From: Atrichornis clamosus
Lineage: Eukaryota > Chordata > Aves > Passeriformes > Menuridae
Direction of reading: 5' to 3'
DNA length: 64,000 bases
Assembly (NCBI GenBank): GCA_013400975.1
Contig: WBMZ01008949.1
Coordinates: forward strand, 62,001-126,000
The notes beneath the pieces are model-generated. The model was given only the letters and a program-made list of their open reading frames with translations. It was not told the DNA's origin and made no database searches. Shown here piece after piece: positions 37,601 through 52,600 of the stretch (position 1 is the first letter of the stretch; each line of letters opens with the position of its first letter). The position numbers and the translations under genes are program-made.

Positions 37601-40600
37601 TAATTTGAAGGTTCTTTTATTAAAAATGGAAATTAAATTCAGTGCTTATGAGTTGCCTTTGCCACTCCCACTGACACTTACCATCTCCATGTCATGCAAT
37701 TTAGCTTTTAACTGTAAATTCTCTTTTTCTAACTCATGCAGTTTATCTGAACGAGCTCGGGTCCCCTCTAATTGATCTTCCAACATTGTCTTTGTTTCTA
37801 GCAACACTTGATTGTCTTCCTTTAACTCCTGCAGGAATTGAGCAACAAATAAAAAAAATAAATCTCAAACCAGAAGTATTTCCTTGCTCATATAAATTTT
37901 GACACGCATCACAACCTGTTTTAGAAACCTGAACTAAAACTGGAAGCTCTAACAGACTTTTTATAAAAAACACATTTACAGCAATTTCACATAAATGCAA
38001 CTTATGAATTTCTATGAAAATAAAAACTGACATAAATTAAATGAAATACCTAATAAACTATTAAGAACAAATAAGGTGTTGATAACTATAATCAAACTAT
38101 AAATATTTCTGATTTGAGCTGTGATCTGGAAAGATGTACTGCACGTGCAGCCCGTAATTAGGTTTATAGGCCACCGGGCCCAAAGTCAGGCCGTGATGCT
38201 GAAAATGCAACCACAATCTTAAAATACAACCAGCCACTCTCAAAGGTCCTGAACAGCTTTAATTTCTGTACATTGAGGACTTTTTAAATGACATCTGATG
38301 AAAAGAATGGGTAAAAATACGTAATTGCCAATTTTACTCATGATATAAAGACAAAACTTTTCAAACTTCAGTCCCCAGTGAGCTGCAAAATCTGAAAAAA
38401 GATCAGTGAATATAACATAAATATCTATCCTTCATACTCTCCCTACACAAATATTAAGTTAACTCATAATTATTATTATGAAGAAAAACCAACTAACATG
38501 TCTCTATTCAAGCATGCTTGAAAAATCAGACGGTTTATAAGCTATGAAAAGACAAACAAATTTTAGGGGTTTTACTAGTTTAAACATTCTATGAAAATTA
38601 AATTTCCACTCTTTTCAAATCCTATACACTGATCTGTTTTACTTTACTAATTTTTTTACCATATGGCATTTGCCCATCAAATTTGGCATTTACACACAGA
38701 ATGATGGACTGATAAAATCCTGCATGTTGATTTGTCTCCAAAATTACTAATTCATGCCAGAACTCTAAGTTCCCCTTGCTTGGTGCTGGTACATCTTTTT
38801 TTAGTGTACTTTATGCCATTGCCCTGTACTCATTTATGTGAACAACCACCATTTCCTCAACACTTTACTTATAAAATTTCTTTCCCTTAGGAGACCTACA
38901 GGAGGAGAAATAAATTATTATATTTATAGCATTTTTTGAATTAATTCCTCTGTGGGTTTCTCAATCCATCCTACACAGAGGCTTCCACTGCCCTCGCTAG
39001 CTCAGAGCTCTGGTGAATACTGCTGACTTCCATGCCACTAACACAGGGACAAATCCCTAAAAACTGGCATTTATCCCAAAAAACTGGCTATCACATCCCA
39101 GAGCACAAAGCTGTAGCAGTGTTTTCACATCCCAATGTTTAAGACTTCAAAATAACTTTGAAAAAACCACAGCAAAGAGAAGAATGGTGGTTCCTGGTGA
39201 GTTTTTCCCTGGATATATTCACCTCCACTCTGGCTTTGTAGAATTCAATGTCATGGAGCCTCTCCTTGTAGCGACTGACTTCACTTTCCAGTTTGTCCAC
39301 CCGGATCGCCTTCTCCCGGAGCGCATCCAGCTCATCCCTGTACACCCTGGCAGAGCGGGCATCCGACAGCAGGTTCATGTTCTGGGACACAGGCAAACAC
39401 GGGAATTAAAGGCAGGAATGCTGGACAGGGTGTGCTAAGGGATAACACAGCTCCTTTGTTATTTCAATTAGGGTAATGCACAGGGGTAGCAGGTAATTCC
39501 GAGGAAGGCAGAGAAAAATAGAATGTATTTCAGACGTTAGTCCAGATGAGGCATTTCCAAGGAAACTGCACTGGCCTTTTCCAAGGACTCACAATAGTTT
39601 TATGCATTGTATATTTATGTATGTATTTAGGTATTTTTCCTCATTATCAACACATAAAGAAAAACCAGACAAAATTTGAGTGCATGGATTTTGAGAATAT
39701 ACTCAGAAAATACACTAGTGCCAAACTGCTTGAAGGTAGGAACACAAAAATTAAGAGAATAAATACTAAACTAACTCAGGGCTGCATAATTCACCAAATA
39801 AAGGAATGAATTACACAGTATCACACTCAAAGAGCAAAATTAAAAAAAAAATACATGAAAACATGCTTAATACAAAAAAAAGAAGGAGGAATTGTTCTGG
39901 TGGTGGCAATTAAAAAAAAAAACCAACACTGATTAAAACCACACCTCTTGCTGAAGTCTCTTCAGTTCAGCTTCCATCTGCTCAAGTTCTTGTTTACAGT
40001 CAAGCAGCTGCTCAGTCTTTTCCTCACTGAAAAGAGAAAACACAAACCAGTTAAAGGTGGCCACAAAACTTGCTCATGATCATCTTGTTTGAGAACAAAA
40101 TGCCGGGATGGGTGAGACCTCCACCTTTCAATCCACAATTTCAGGGCCATCTGAGTGTAAAATTTAGGTTCGCCATTATGACTTAAGATATTCTTTTGGT
40201 TTTAGTCTTTAATCTTTTAAGTTTTTAAGATTTGGTCAGACTTTTCATAGTCCTTTAAATTGTTGTTCACTAAGATTTCCTATGTATGCATGGCAGAGAA
40301 CAGGGTGTAGTAAGAGAATTTTTGCAATCAGAGGTATTTTTTTGGTAAAAAAAATCCCAGACAATACACATGACTGTGAACCAGGAGATTCACATCCAAA
40401 AGAAAACTCAGAATAATTTCAAAATACACATTCAAAACATCCAAATTCTTTCCAGGAGAACCAGACAAGGATCCCTGGTGCTTCTTGTCACAATCAGGTA
40501 AAGCCAATTTAAAAAGCACTTTTATACTTCTGTAATTTTTCTTTTCATTGCAGAGAAGAATTGAGGTTTTCAGGTGCCTTTACTCCGCTGAAGAAGATAG

Positions 40601-43600
40601 TGCTTAATAACCTTAATAATTTCAGGAAACACATAATGAATTTTAATTTTATGGAAACAACACAGTGGCTGTTTTAGTCTACTCAGAAACCTGTGATAAA
40701 AACAAGTTGACACAGAATGCTACAATTCTTATAGGACTTATTCTTAACTTCCAATTAATTTCTCAATCCTTAAAAAATGAGTCTGCTAAACAATGAGTGC
40801 AAAGGATATATTTAATTCTCTCAAAGACACAGAACACCTGATGTTCAAAATTCAACTCAGAACAAACAGTATTTGCTGCTGAAAAACCTGCCTATATTGT
40901 ACACTCTTAAATGATATATTGCAGATTCAAATGTGTTACTGTATTACTTCACATTCTGGAATACAAGTAAGAAACTAAACAAAAGTAGAAGAGGAGGAAA
41001 TAAGAGAATTTAATGGACTGAAATATAGAATACAACCTAAAAGCATTCATACTAACAAAAACCAGATCTGTTTTAAACAGAACTAGAGCAGTTGTTTTTA
41101 AAAATGAGCCCATTTCACCATGAATGATCTTTTTGCAACCAGACATGGTTTGGAAAAGGTCACTGAGCCTACAAGCACAGGATGTTCAGCTCTGTGCAGC
41201 TCAGTGCAACATCCCTGTCACAGCTTTCCCTCTCCATAGGTGCTCAGAAACCAGGCACAAACACAGATGTATTCCTGATTTCTCTAACTTTTCTATCAGC
41301 ATCCCTATCCCTATGTTATTGTTCTACATGGAAACAGACAGAATACTCAGAAAATTAGATGTACAATTTCCAGCTCAAGAGTTTCTATATTCCCTGGTTT
41401 GCCTCCAGCTGAAAAACAATCTTTACAGACCTTTTATATGGAATTACATCAGCTACAGTGCATATTAAACCAGGTATGAAGGTTCACAGCCAAAACCAGA
41501 TCATAAATAAATTTTAAACTGAGTATTTCCAACACTGGAATTAAAGTAATTTTAAATTTATCAAATAGATGCAGCATTTAACACTAAATGCTGCAGACAG
41601 AAGTTAATTCATCCAAGTCTGGTATTTTAAGATACTGCTACACGTAAGGGGAATTTATTTATGAACTGAATTCAAATCAGGGTGCAAAACGTGGACTGTT
41701 CTGAGCCATCAGTGTTGCCCTAATTGCACGCTTCAGCTACAGACTGGAGAGGATTGGACTAAATTATACAGAACATACTAGTGTGCACTGTTTAGGCTAT
41801 CTATTAACTGTCAATCAAACTAATAACAGCAATTTTTTCACTAATTTTCTTGGTGCAGCTGTTTATAGAATATCCTGGGCGGGCTCATTGCAGTAGACAC
41901 ATAATAATACAGACATCAGGAAAAAAAAGCTGCATCTTTTGTCCTGGTTCCTCATGAAGACCACGCTGGAGTGGGGGAAGGGGATCCTCGGAGTAAATCT
42001 ACAAGACACTTAATCCAGCCAGCTAGAAATTATCCGATCAACAAACTCTGGGAATTGTGACTTATGCTACCTTCACTTTGCAATTTAATTTACCTGTCTC
42101 CTCTCTCCATTGCTGAAATTAAAAAAAAAAGAAATCTGTATTTATGCTGGTTTTACACTGTAGGCAAGTGACTACACATATTGAATCTCTTCTGATTTAA
42201 CATTTTTAATTCAGAACAAACACACATTTCACTGCTAAAACAACTGATACATTGCTACAGGGAGAAGCAGATACTCCACAGGGCTGTTACTGATCTTCTC
42301 TTTAAGTAACTCCTTACTCTGCTCAAATTTGTTCCTTGACTATGAAGACAAAATATACACAGAAACCTACTGGATCAGGAGTAGTTTTCAGGAGCAAATT
42401 AAGTCTTGTGCAGACAAGAAATCTTACACACAAAGAAACAAAGAGGTGGGGGACAGCAAATTATCCTAATGGAAATTTTTGTCTTATCTGCAATGAACTT
42501 AAACCAGGAACGAACCACATTTCTTACTGTGTTTCCAACAAAAAACAGGTAATCTAACCATGGTGCAGGAGGGATTCCTTCTCAGCAGCATCTCCTCATA
42601 AAGAGGATTTTTTTTGCCACTGATCTGTGAACAGTCCGTTGTATTTGTCCCATGGGTCCAAAAATCTGCTTGTATAATAAAAACACACTTCATGGGGTGT
42701 AGCCATGAAAAAAGCTTTTAAACTACAATGTTAACACTTGAAAGGATGAAGAACCGCCCCGAGGAGCAGCAGAACTGTGCAAAGGCAGCGTTCTGAAGGC
42801 ACTGGAGGCCAGGTCGGTACTCACAGCTCCTGCCGGAGCCTCCTGATCTTGGCCTTGGCGTCGGCGAGCTCCACGGACAGGTGCTGCCGGCTCTCCGTGC
42901 GCTTCATGCCGGGGGAGCCGCACGGGGACTGCGCCGACGCGTGCGGCAGGAAACGCAGGCAGTCCCGCTCCTCCGACAGCTCGATGATGGTCTGCGGGAT
43001 CAAAGCGCAGGGAAAAGCCCCCAGGGGCACTCAGGGAGCCACCTCTGGGTGCAGCGTTCACACATCAAACACTGGAGCGACTTGAGAATAACGGGAAGGT
43101 TTCGGCCGTGGGAGAAGTCAAAAGTTCTACTTGCACCTCCAGCAAAGAGCCGCAGCTACTGGACAGGACCACTTGGCTATTTTACATTTTCTTTTTAACT
43201 TTAAATTTAAACTTTTCAGCCCACGAAATTATCACTACTCAGAAAGGACTGGGTTGTGAAAGGCATGAATTCCTTGAAAATAAGGACAAATATGTATCTC
43301 TAAAGGAAGTGGTGTCCTTCAGTGAGCAGCAGAATCCCAGACAACCAAACAGAGCATCACACCCACGGGAATATTCCTACTTCCTCCTATAAATAAAGGT
43401 GTGATCCACATATGAACATCTCCTGTAGCTTAAAGCTGTTTTTCCACTTCGGAAAAAAGCACCACACATCATCTACCTTCTATTTCACTACTATCAATGC
43501 TGTGATCTGGATAAACAGTTGCTGTCAAGGGAATACCTGGAATAATTGCAACATTGATATATCTTTGAGGGGCAAATCTGGGACCAACAAGATGATTCCT

Positions 43601-46600
43601 AACTTGTAATTTCTATTAAATACAGTTCTGTTCCTTGAATCTCCCATGGTACAACCACTGTGCCTCAAAATAAGCCTGTAAAACCTCCTCTTCTAGTATG
43701 GATTCTGCTTTATTTCCCTCTAACCTGAACAATAGGACACAGGAATAGAACAGGCATCTTTCATTGATTGGCTTGCAAATTGATGGGTTATTGATTCCTG
43801 GTAAATGCAGCTGATACAGCTTTGGATTTTCTGTTTTCAGCTACAGATGAATGTTAAAGTTGTTTCATACTCTGGCTACATGGAAAAGATCATTTGCTAT
43901 TATTATTTAACAAATATGCAAAAAGAAACTCCCTGAAACAATCTTCTGCCAGTAAGAAATCTTTCCTTAAATAAGCCAACAGAAGATAAAACTGTTATAA
44001 AAATCCTAAGACGTATCATCTTAAAAAAATTATTTCTTCTATTTCTCTGAAGCAGCAACCCACATCCATACCTCTGAGTGCTCATCTCTTTCATCTATAA
44101 GTCTTTTTAAATGTAATGCCATATTTTTCAGGAGAGGTTCAACATACTCTTGTGTCAGCACAATGACATCCATCCACTGCAGGTCAAACACATTTTCCTG
44201 ATTATGAGTTACCTACACAGGATGAAATGAAAGAGAAAAAAACATCCTCTTGGAATTGTTAGAGTAGAAGGGAAGCATAAAGAAAATAAAGTTGCAACTC
44301 TTATGGGTTAAATTCTCTAGACAAGGTATGAAAAAACATTTAAAATACACTAAATCGTATGTAATGGAATTGTATTTTTGTCTACCTGAAAGCAGCACCT
44401 TGCTCTTGTGGCAAGGTGACAGTGAAATATTATATATTACCTATCACACACATGGGATTTGAATTATATTTTATAAATGAATTTGCATATGAAGATTTCA
44501 CTAAACTGAATTTGCTGTAGGTAACTAAGAAATCCTTGAAGCAACAAACTTGATTCCTGGTACTGCTTTAACAATATAATCCAAAAATGCTCAATCATGA
44601 AACCTTTTTGTGAACAAGTGAAAAAATAAAGGCTTTTTTTGCTTCCTAAACCCACTCAATATGCAAATCACATATTTGATTTACTTGCCATTGAAAAAAT
44701 TCAATTCATCTTCCTGCAATACAATATCCCAACCCAAAAAATCCCAAAATTAAAAGCAGAAAACCCCAAAAATACCTCCTGAATATGGGCTGCAACAGCT
44801 GCTCTAGTGTCAAAATCCAGACTTTGGATTCTTTCAATAAATTCTTCTTTTTTCTGACACTAAAAATAAAGACATCTATTTTATATACATTTGTATGTAT
44901 AATCACAAGTACTATCATTCCTCTTTTGCATTTCTACAACTTATAAAGCTGACATTACAAAATGGTCACATGGCTAAATCATTATCCAATAATTCTGTTC
45001 ACCAGTAAATCCTCGGTTTATGCCATCTTACAGTAATTATAGCTTTCAACACTAATTAAAGGACACAAGGAAGAACAAGTTATACCACCCTAGGTATTAA
45101 AATAGTAAGAAAAGATATCAGCAACACTTAAAAATTTCATAGAGAGAGAAACATAATTAAACTTACCTGAACTGCACAACCAAGTAAAAGCAGGAGGAGC
45201 TTTTTTACTTCTTCAGTACCTGGCTCTAAGAACAAAAACAAGAAAAAAATGGTAGGTGTAAAATGGTAATTTGAGCTTCTTCCCCTACCCCTCAGAAAAC
45301 ATGACGTTTTCCCATTATTTCCATATAATTCATATTAACCTACTTGAGAAGACAGATGAGGAAAAGCCAATCTTTCCAGCTTTCAGCTTTTGCCATTTAA
45401 CTGCCAACTTTCAGTTAACAAACATCTTAACATCCATAATAATTTCAAATGGAAAAAAAAAATTCAGCCCTTCAAAAAGCAAAACTCCAGAGTGACATAT
45501 TTAAAAGTGCTTTGGAGACCTACAATCAAGTTTTCAATGGTAATCTCAGGTATCTCAAGATAGTTACAAAAGTGCTTAAATTATCTGCCACTCCCAAGCT
45601 GGAAGAGTTAGGTGACAAGTTCATTTAAATTCTTTCACTTAGGTGACAAGTTCATTTAAATTCTTTTACAAAGCTGTATTAGATACTCATCTGCACATCT
45701 AAAAAATCAAAATGTATTTCCAAATCTGGCCTTAAGCATCTTAATCTCCTAAAGAAGCTTAAGTTAAAGAACTCTGTTTACAGATTAATAAAAATGTTTC
45801 TTACTTTTTACGTTCAAAATGTCCTCATCTTGCTGCTAAATACAGAAATATGTTCTATATCTGGAATATAAATGCCATGAAGCAAATGCTTCAAGGATGG
45901 CAGAATAGCTCAGGCATTGACTCAACCCTCATCTTGGAGCGAGTTAAATAATATCTATAATCCCAATGAACACGGACTGTTTCAATTTTCCAGGAGAGGT
46001 TTCTCAGGTAGATAAGTACATGATAAAAGAACACAGGCTCAAGTGGGAGATTTTTAATAATTCATTCAGATCTCTTGTATTCCAAAGGCTCCAGTTGTGA
46101 AGTCTTTCATGTAGAAATAGAAAAAATAATCAAGGAACATGTTTCACCAGAAGCTGCTTCAGCTGAAGAAGGGGAATTCCACCTGGCTGCCTGTCTTATC
46201 AAAAGGTTAACTGGAACACTGGAACAGGAGGAATCCATCCTGACAGCTCATATTCTACATTCATTTATCCCAATAAATTAATCCCACTTTAAAATTTTTT
46301 TTAAGCAATCCCTGAGCTCCTCTTCACTCTTCATATCCTGACTGGCTTTCAAACATCACCTGAACACTGATTCCATGTCTCTCCCCCACGTTCCCTGAAG
46401 GAACACGGCAAAATACTGAGCCACCTCAGCTTCCCTCTGCTACCAAACATCTTGCATATTTTTCTTCCTTTTCCTCCATCAGAAATGCAGATGATTCTCT
46501 TCTACACCCTCCAAGCTGCTGCTGGAACTTTGTCCCTCCCCTGTGCCACCCGTGGATCTTCCCAGTGTTCACCCTTACCCCTGACTTTCACCCCCATCTC

Positions 46601-49600
46601 CAGCCTTCCACCCTCTCCTGGCTCGCTCCCTCAGGAATATGAACCCGCTTTAATCTTTCCCCTTCCCCCTCTGCCTCATCACTACCCCTTTGTAATTTAA
46701 TTTAACATTTACAGTCACAGACTGCAGCTCCTCTCCTCCACTTTTCTCCTCCAACTGCCTTCCTGCCAATCAGCTCAGCTGAAATATTTCCTGACAAAAT
46801 CCCTGCTGACCTGTTTTACTGAACCTCAAATCCAGCCTTCTCCCTGCATTTTCCTCAGTGAGCCAACTGCCTCTGAGATCTGCTCTTGCCATCTGCAGTT
46901 TGTGATCTTCTGGAATTTCTCTACTAATCATTCCGTACATGCAAAAGGGAAAAGCTGGGAGACATTCCTGTGAAAATTCACAGCTCCAACCTAAGTTTTA
47001 GTGGACCAAATCCAAATCATTACCAGAGAATTGACTTTTACTCTAGGGCTTGCCTTGATGCAACCAGATTTACACAGCAAGTCTCTCTAAAGCTCACTGA
47101 GGCTTCATTTCCCTGCACTTGCCCACCAAAGAAAAAAAGCTTAAAAATCCACGTAGGGATGAGATCCTTTTCCAAGCTGACACAGCAAGACCAATCCTAA
47201 CTTTCAAAGGGGAAAGGGTCTGGATGGAACCCAAAAGAACAGGTCTATCTTCCGGCTCAGACCAAACCCTGTGACGAATTCAGGCAGGAATCTGAAACAC
47301 CTTCAGGAATGCTGTCCAAACATAACCATTTTTTTCTTATATGAAGGCTATGCTACAGGAAAGTCCCAATTTTCTCATAAATCCAATGAAGCACACACCA
47401 GCAGAGGTTCCAGCTGCCAAACCACAGATCCCAAAATACAAAGACACCTCCTTAAAAATGACCAAACCATAGGATTTTATACAACTGAATGCAGTATTAT
47501 CTCTGTGGGGTTTGATACTGCATTTTCAATAAAATGTCATCTTATACTACACAATATTGTTAAGACATTTTCCCTCAGTATCTCAAACAGAATAAAAAAT
47601 GTCACTACAAAACAATAGTATGACCTGTTTCTTTTAAATCTGTTTTTCCAGTAAATCTGGTTTCTAGGCAAATCCATGGAGTCTTTCAAAAACCTTAAGA
47701 AGGTCTGGAATCAAAATATAAAAGCACAATGCATTCTGTTCTTTTGGAAAAGGAGAGACCACATTCACACTTCTTGGTGCATATGACAGCAGGTACACAT
47801 ATAAAAACTGAAACAGCTGTGACCTCAGAAGCAAAAGCAGCAATATTCAACAGCAGAAAGTAAAAATCAAAAAGAATTAAAGCAAGATACCTACGGAGAT
47901 GGGATATGTGCAGATGGGATATGGAAAATACCAACGTTATGAGCCCTGGGATTGGAAAGTGAGGAAACACAGATGGTTCTTCTGGCTCATGAGAAAAGCC
48001 CTGTCCCACAGACACAGAAGCGTGGCATAGAAGACATCCCAAATAAATAAAAAAAGCCAGGGGAAGCTACACAGCCTGTTAGAGCAGTTCCTAACCTCTC
48101 TGCTGAGGTGTCAGAACATCAGGAGAACACCTGGGACACATTAGACCCAAGTAAATAAATTCTGCCCAATCCATAGTGGCTCCATGCAGGCCAGGTGTGT
48201 CTGCTCCGTGCTTCTGGAATTGAGAGCATGGTGCAGAGATTCCCAAGTGGCTGTGGATAGTCAGCTGGGTCCACACAGGCTAATTTTCTTGGTCTGAAAA
48301 TTGCAACTCTCAGAGCTGGAAGCAGAGAAGGTGGGAGCATGGAGAAGACAATGTCAGTTCAGGGGAGAAAGCAAGAAGGTAATTGCAATATTTTTCAGGT
48401 AACGATGCAAGAGAAGCAGGAGAGTTTGGGAGAAGGAAAAACAAGGAGTAGGAGTTGGATCAAGTGAGATGCACTGAACTGTCAATTCCCTCAGCAGTGA
48501 CATAGGCAAAGAAAGCTGAAAATTGTAGTAGCTGGGAGTACATGAAACTTAAACTTGGTGCCATCAGTGGCTCACTGGTTGCTGGGAAATGCATTCGGGT
48601 TCAGTATAAATCCTGGTGACAGCAGGGCTGGGGGTGGGACAGAACACATCTTTTATAGTGTGGACCCTTTGTGTGGACAAAGAAAATCATTAAATCATTA
48701 CTCATCACTATTAAACCACTTTGATAAAGCTTTTATACAGTCTTCTGATGAAAGGCTCAATCCTACAGGAATTTTATTTCCAGTGAAATAATATAAATTA
48801 TCAAACCAGGATACATTTTTATCTTAGTCAGAAATAAACTTACCAGAAAAAGGATTTTTGCCAATTATTAACACATTTGGCAAGGACATCATGATCAACT
48901 GCTGCAAATTCTCCTATAAAAGTTAATTAAAACATTATTTACATCATATGTATTGAATGAAAGCAACCATCAAATACCAACAACCACTAAAGAGAAATCA
49001 GTATTAATTTAATAGTTTAAAAATTTTCAGGATTTCATGCATCCATGTTCAGTAGTTAACTATTTGGACTCTAATCAAAAAAACCAAACTTACAAGTATG
49101 AGCTACTTGTACAAGAGGCCTGTTTTACTGGTTTGCACAATCATCTCAACACACTAAAAGCCTCTCGTGGCAATGAGCTGGCTTATGGATCTTAAGCCAA
49201 CTGGATCCCGAGTCTCAGAATGCAGCAAAACCCCTTTAAATGATTATCTTCATGTTTCTCTGACTTATTGATACATATTCATTTTATTGGCTCTCAGTTG
49301 CACTTCTACTGCAAAAGATCAATCTCCTCTGTTTCACATCCATGGTTTCTTTGGCCTCACAAAAACGTGGATGTGAAAATCGCAGGAGTTTTTGCTGCAG
49401 TGACACTGGACCAGCTGTAAATAGAAAGGTACAACCCCCTGTTGCCATGATCACGTGGTGTTTTAGTTTGGAAGTGCCACACACCAAGCAGCAGCTCTGC
49501 CTATCTGTTCCATGGATTCCATCAATGGAGCTCCTGTAATGGCTGTAATCGGGTCAAATCCCCAGTCTAGACAGAGCCTAATTCTTCTGAAGCAGAATAG

Positions 49601-52600
49601 TCTCTCTCCTGTTCCCAGATGTTTATTCCCAGGCAGATGCCAACCCATTGTCGGGAGTCAGGCTTTTTGTTTTTCCACAGTGACAGGTTCATTATTAAAT
49701 AAAATGTTACTACTCAAAAGCAATGTGTTCCAGAACAGCCCTAGGCACACATCAGGTGTCACAATTTAAGCTAAAAATCTAACAAAGTCCACTCACTTTA
49801 GGTCAAATTGAAAAAGGACAGTATTTCTTTAAAAACACATGGAGAAATTACTAGCTACAGCTATACTTTAAAGTTCCCACCAGTTAATAAAGGACATTAA
49901 ATTTATATCTCAATTGATTAATACCAGACTGCAAAATATGTATTCCCTCTGCACATGCCTAAGACAAATTATAAGGAGGAAGAAAACAGCCTTGACCTAC
50001 TCAAATACCATGAATTTCAACTAACCATGACACCTGTATTTCTAAGACTTTGATAAAGACCATTTTCAAATAAAGATAAAATACGAAGGGCACCACAGGA
50101 CGTTTTAAATCAATACTGAAGAGATAAAATATAACGAATTTAATGAATACTGGTTGCTACTATGAAAGAAAAATCACATATTTTTACAGAGTGGGGGTGA
50201 CTTTTTTGTTGGTTTTGGGGGGATTTTTTTGGTAACAGCTCAAGTAACTCCATGATGCTATCATAACACTGATCATGTATCATAAAGCAGAGTATGGGCA
50301 GCAGTAACCAAAAAATGTGTCCTGAATGGACACGATCACCTGTTTCCCTACAACACCTCTACCTTGCTCCAGAGGTGTCCGACACCTTTTCTGCCACAGC
50401 GTGTTAACTTCAGCACTGAGCTTGCCTGCACAAACTTTTACAGCTCATCAGCATTTATTTTACTGAAGACTCTCACATCCTCTGCCAAATCTGCTGCCAG
50501 AGCACTCATGGGAATTCTGGAAGCTCACTGGGTTAATCCTCTCAAGTCCACCAAAACTTTTAGGGCAATCAGCTGTCCTGAATCCGCTGCTGAGAACAGT
50601 TCCACACTGCCAGGGAATGTGCACACTCAAATTACTGGTTTGGGACCTAGGAAGGGATTGGTGATGCTCTAAGGAAGTAACGCAGCTTCACTGGAAAAAG
50701 TACACAGAATAATAATTCCCAAGAATAACAAAGATAATTCAGAAACCAAAAAACTTGAATAATCTAACATAGCATTTTAATTTTGCATGTTATATTCCAG
50801 CAGTGCAGGTTTTTTGACAAGTACATCCACAGCACTGATGCAGCTATTCCCTAAATTGAGAGGACTTTTTCCATGGATGCTACAAGAACACAGGGAACAA
50901 ACCAGCGTGGACAAACTGACAATAAGAAGTGTGAAGAGTTAGGTTAACATAATGCTAAACATTCAGAATCCCCACACCCATCACTGATTCCAACACTCAG
51001 TAATATCCTATCACGGTACAGGGACTGCTCTCCATGTTTTCCTCCCCTGGGATCCCAGGCATCCACAGGGAACACCCCCCAGGCACGGTGCCTGTAAACT
51101 CAGCTTTCAGGAGCACTCAGGTGTGAGGCTCGTGCCTCACCCCAGGCTACGAGAGGCCTCTCACTTTGATTCCAAGGCATCCATCAAGCCCCAGCTTTCC
51201 TGCCTTGGGGAATTTCACAGGTGACAGGAACTTAACTGACCCCTCCTTGAAAACAGCCTATCCTCTAACACTAAAATCAACTACACCAAAGCACCAAGCT
51301 CCCTGTAGGCACGTGGGGAGTGAACACCTACACATGCAAAAAGCAATTTTAAATTCAAAGGAGCTCTCCAGTTTGGGTATTAAATGCCTTTACTCCTGCT
51401 AGAACACCAGCCCTATGCAATGTTTGCATGGCCCCTCACATGTGGCACCTCCCAAGACCAAAACCCTGAAAAACTGGGGAGGGAAAGGGGGGAAAAGCGA
51501 ATAAACTAGTTAAAAGTGCAGTTCAATATAGTTTGCACCATTAAAGGCACGGTGACTGGTTTTAACATTTCTTAAATAAGAATACTTTTTAATTTTAAAT
51601 AAGCTGTAATAAACTTATTTCTGTCACAAAGGTTTGGAGCAACATTCCCAATCCTGAATCATCCAAAGGTACCTAAATGCCAGCAATTCCGCCTGGAACT
51701 GGAGCACCTGGACTGCCTGATACCGTGAGACCAATGCAGCACAGGAAATGATCTGTATTCCAAAAAATATCAATCCTGCCAATGTTGGTGCCTTCTGTTG
51801 CACCAGTTGGGAAACACTAATGCCTGGTGGAAAATGACCTCCATTAGGAAAAGGAAAAGCATATGGGTCTGAGCAGGCAGCACAGATATCCACGTGCAGT
51901 GCTGCCAAAGAAAGAACGGCGGAAAGTGCTGGGAAGACGTTCCATGGTTGGACACAGCAGAGACAGCTGGGAATTCTCACTGCACTGGGAGTTTTGGAAA
52001 GCACATACTGTGGTGTACACAGGAGGAGAAGCAGACTTCAGCACAGGCTGGGCCAGGATGCACCGGGAGAGGCAGAGCTAACATTCTCTCCCAGGTCTGG
52101 GCTCTCCCGGCAGGAAGGAGCAGGGAATTGGGGAAGGACACTCAAAGCCACATTATAAGGGACACTGGTGACACCTGCAGTGCCTGGCTGTGGCACATCC
52201 ATGTGTACAACACCTCATCCAGCTGTGCATCCAGAAGGCACAGGACCGGCTCCCACCTACTGCACAAAACTTCAGTGGCTGTTTCACAGTTCTGACAGAT
52301 CCTCAGTGCATTTACGACAAATTCCCATTTAATTGTCATAATTGTAAATTAATTGTAAACCCAGCAAATTTCATCATGCTTTTCTTACAAAAATTCCACT
52401 GGTAAGACTAAATCCACATGTAATAATTTTTCTCACAGGCACAAAACTTGCTTCAATTCAGAAAATGCCAACCAATAGTACTTAATGTACTACACGAATA
52501 ACCAAACACACAGAGTATCTACTCCATAAGCAGATCATCATTCATATAGAAGTGTTTCCACACTACCTCTGTAGCTGTAAATAGTGATAAAAAACGTGAC

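Larger units (their letters stand above)
34849..39222 (-). other. CCDC88A introns between W12 and W8
   Basis: Introns 34849-36235, 36421-37041, 37187-37681 and 37829-39222. AT-rich, no gene or repeat recognised. Confidence 0.8.
45226..48843 (-). other. CCDC88A intron between W3 and W2
   Basis: 3.6 kb intron. It contains a 31-bp tandem duplication (45610-45671) and a strand-asymmetric pyrimidine-rich stretch (about 46300-46890). No coding exon recognised. Confidence 0.8.

Noticed and set aside
41741..41775. GGATTGGACTAAATTA, similar to a CR1 3'-end phrase
   Set aside because: Too short and without the other CR1 3' features.
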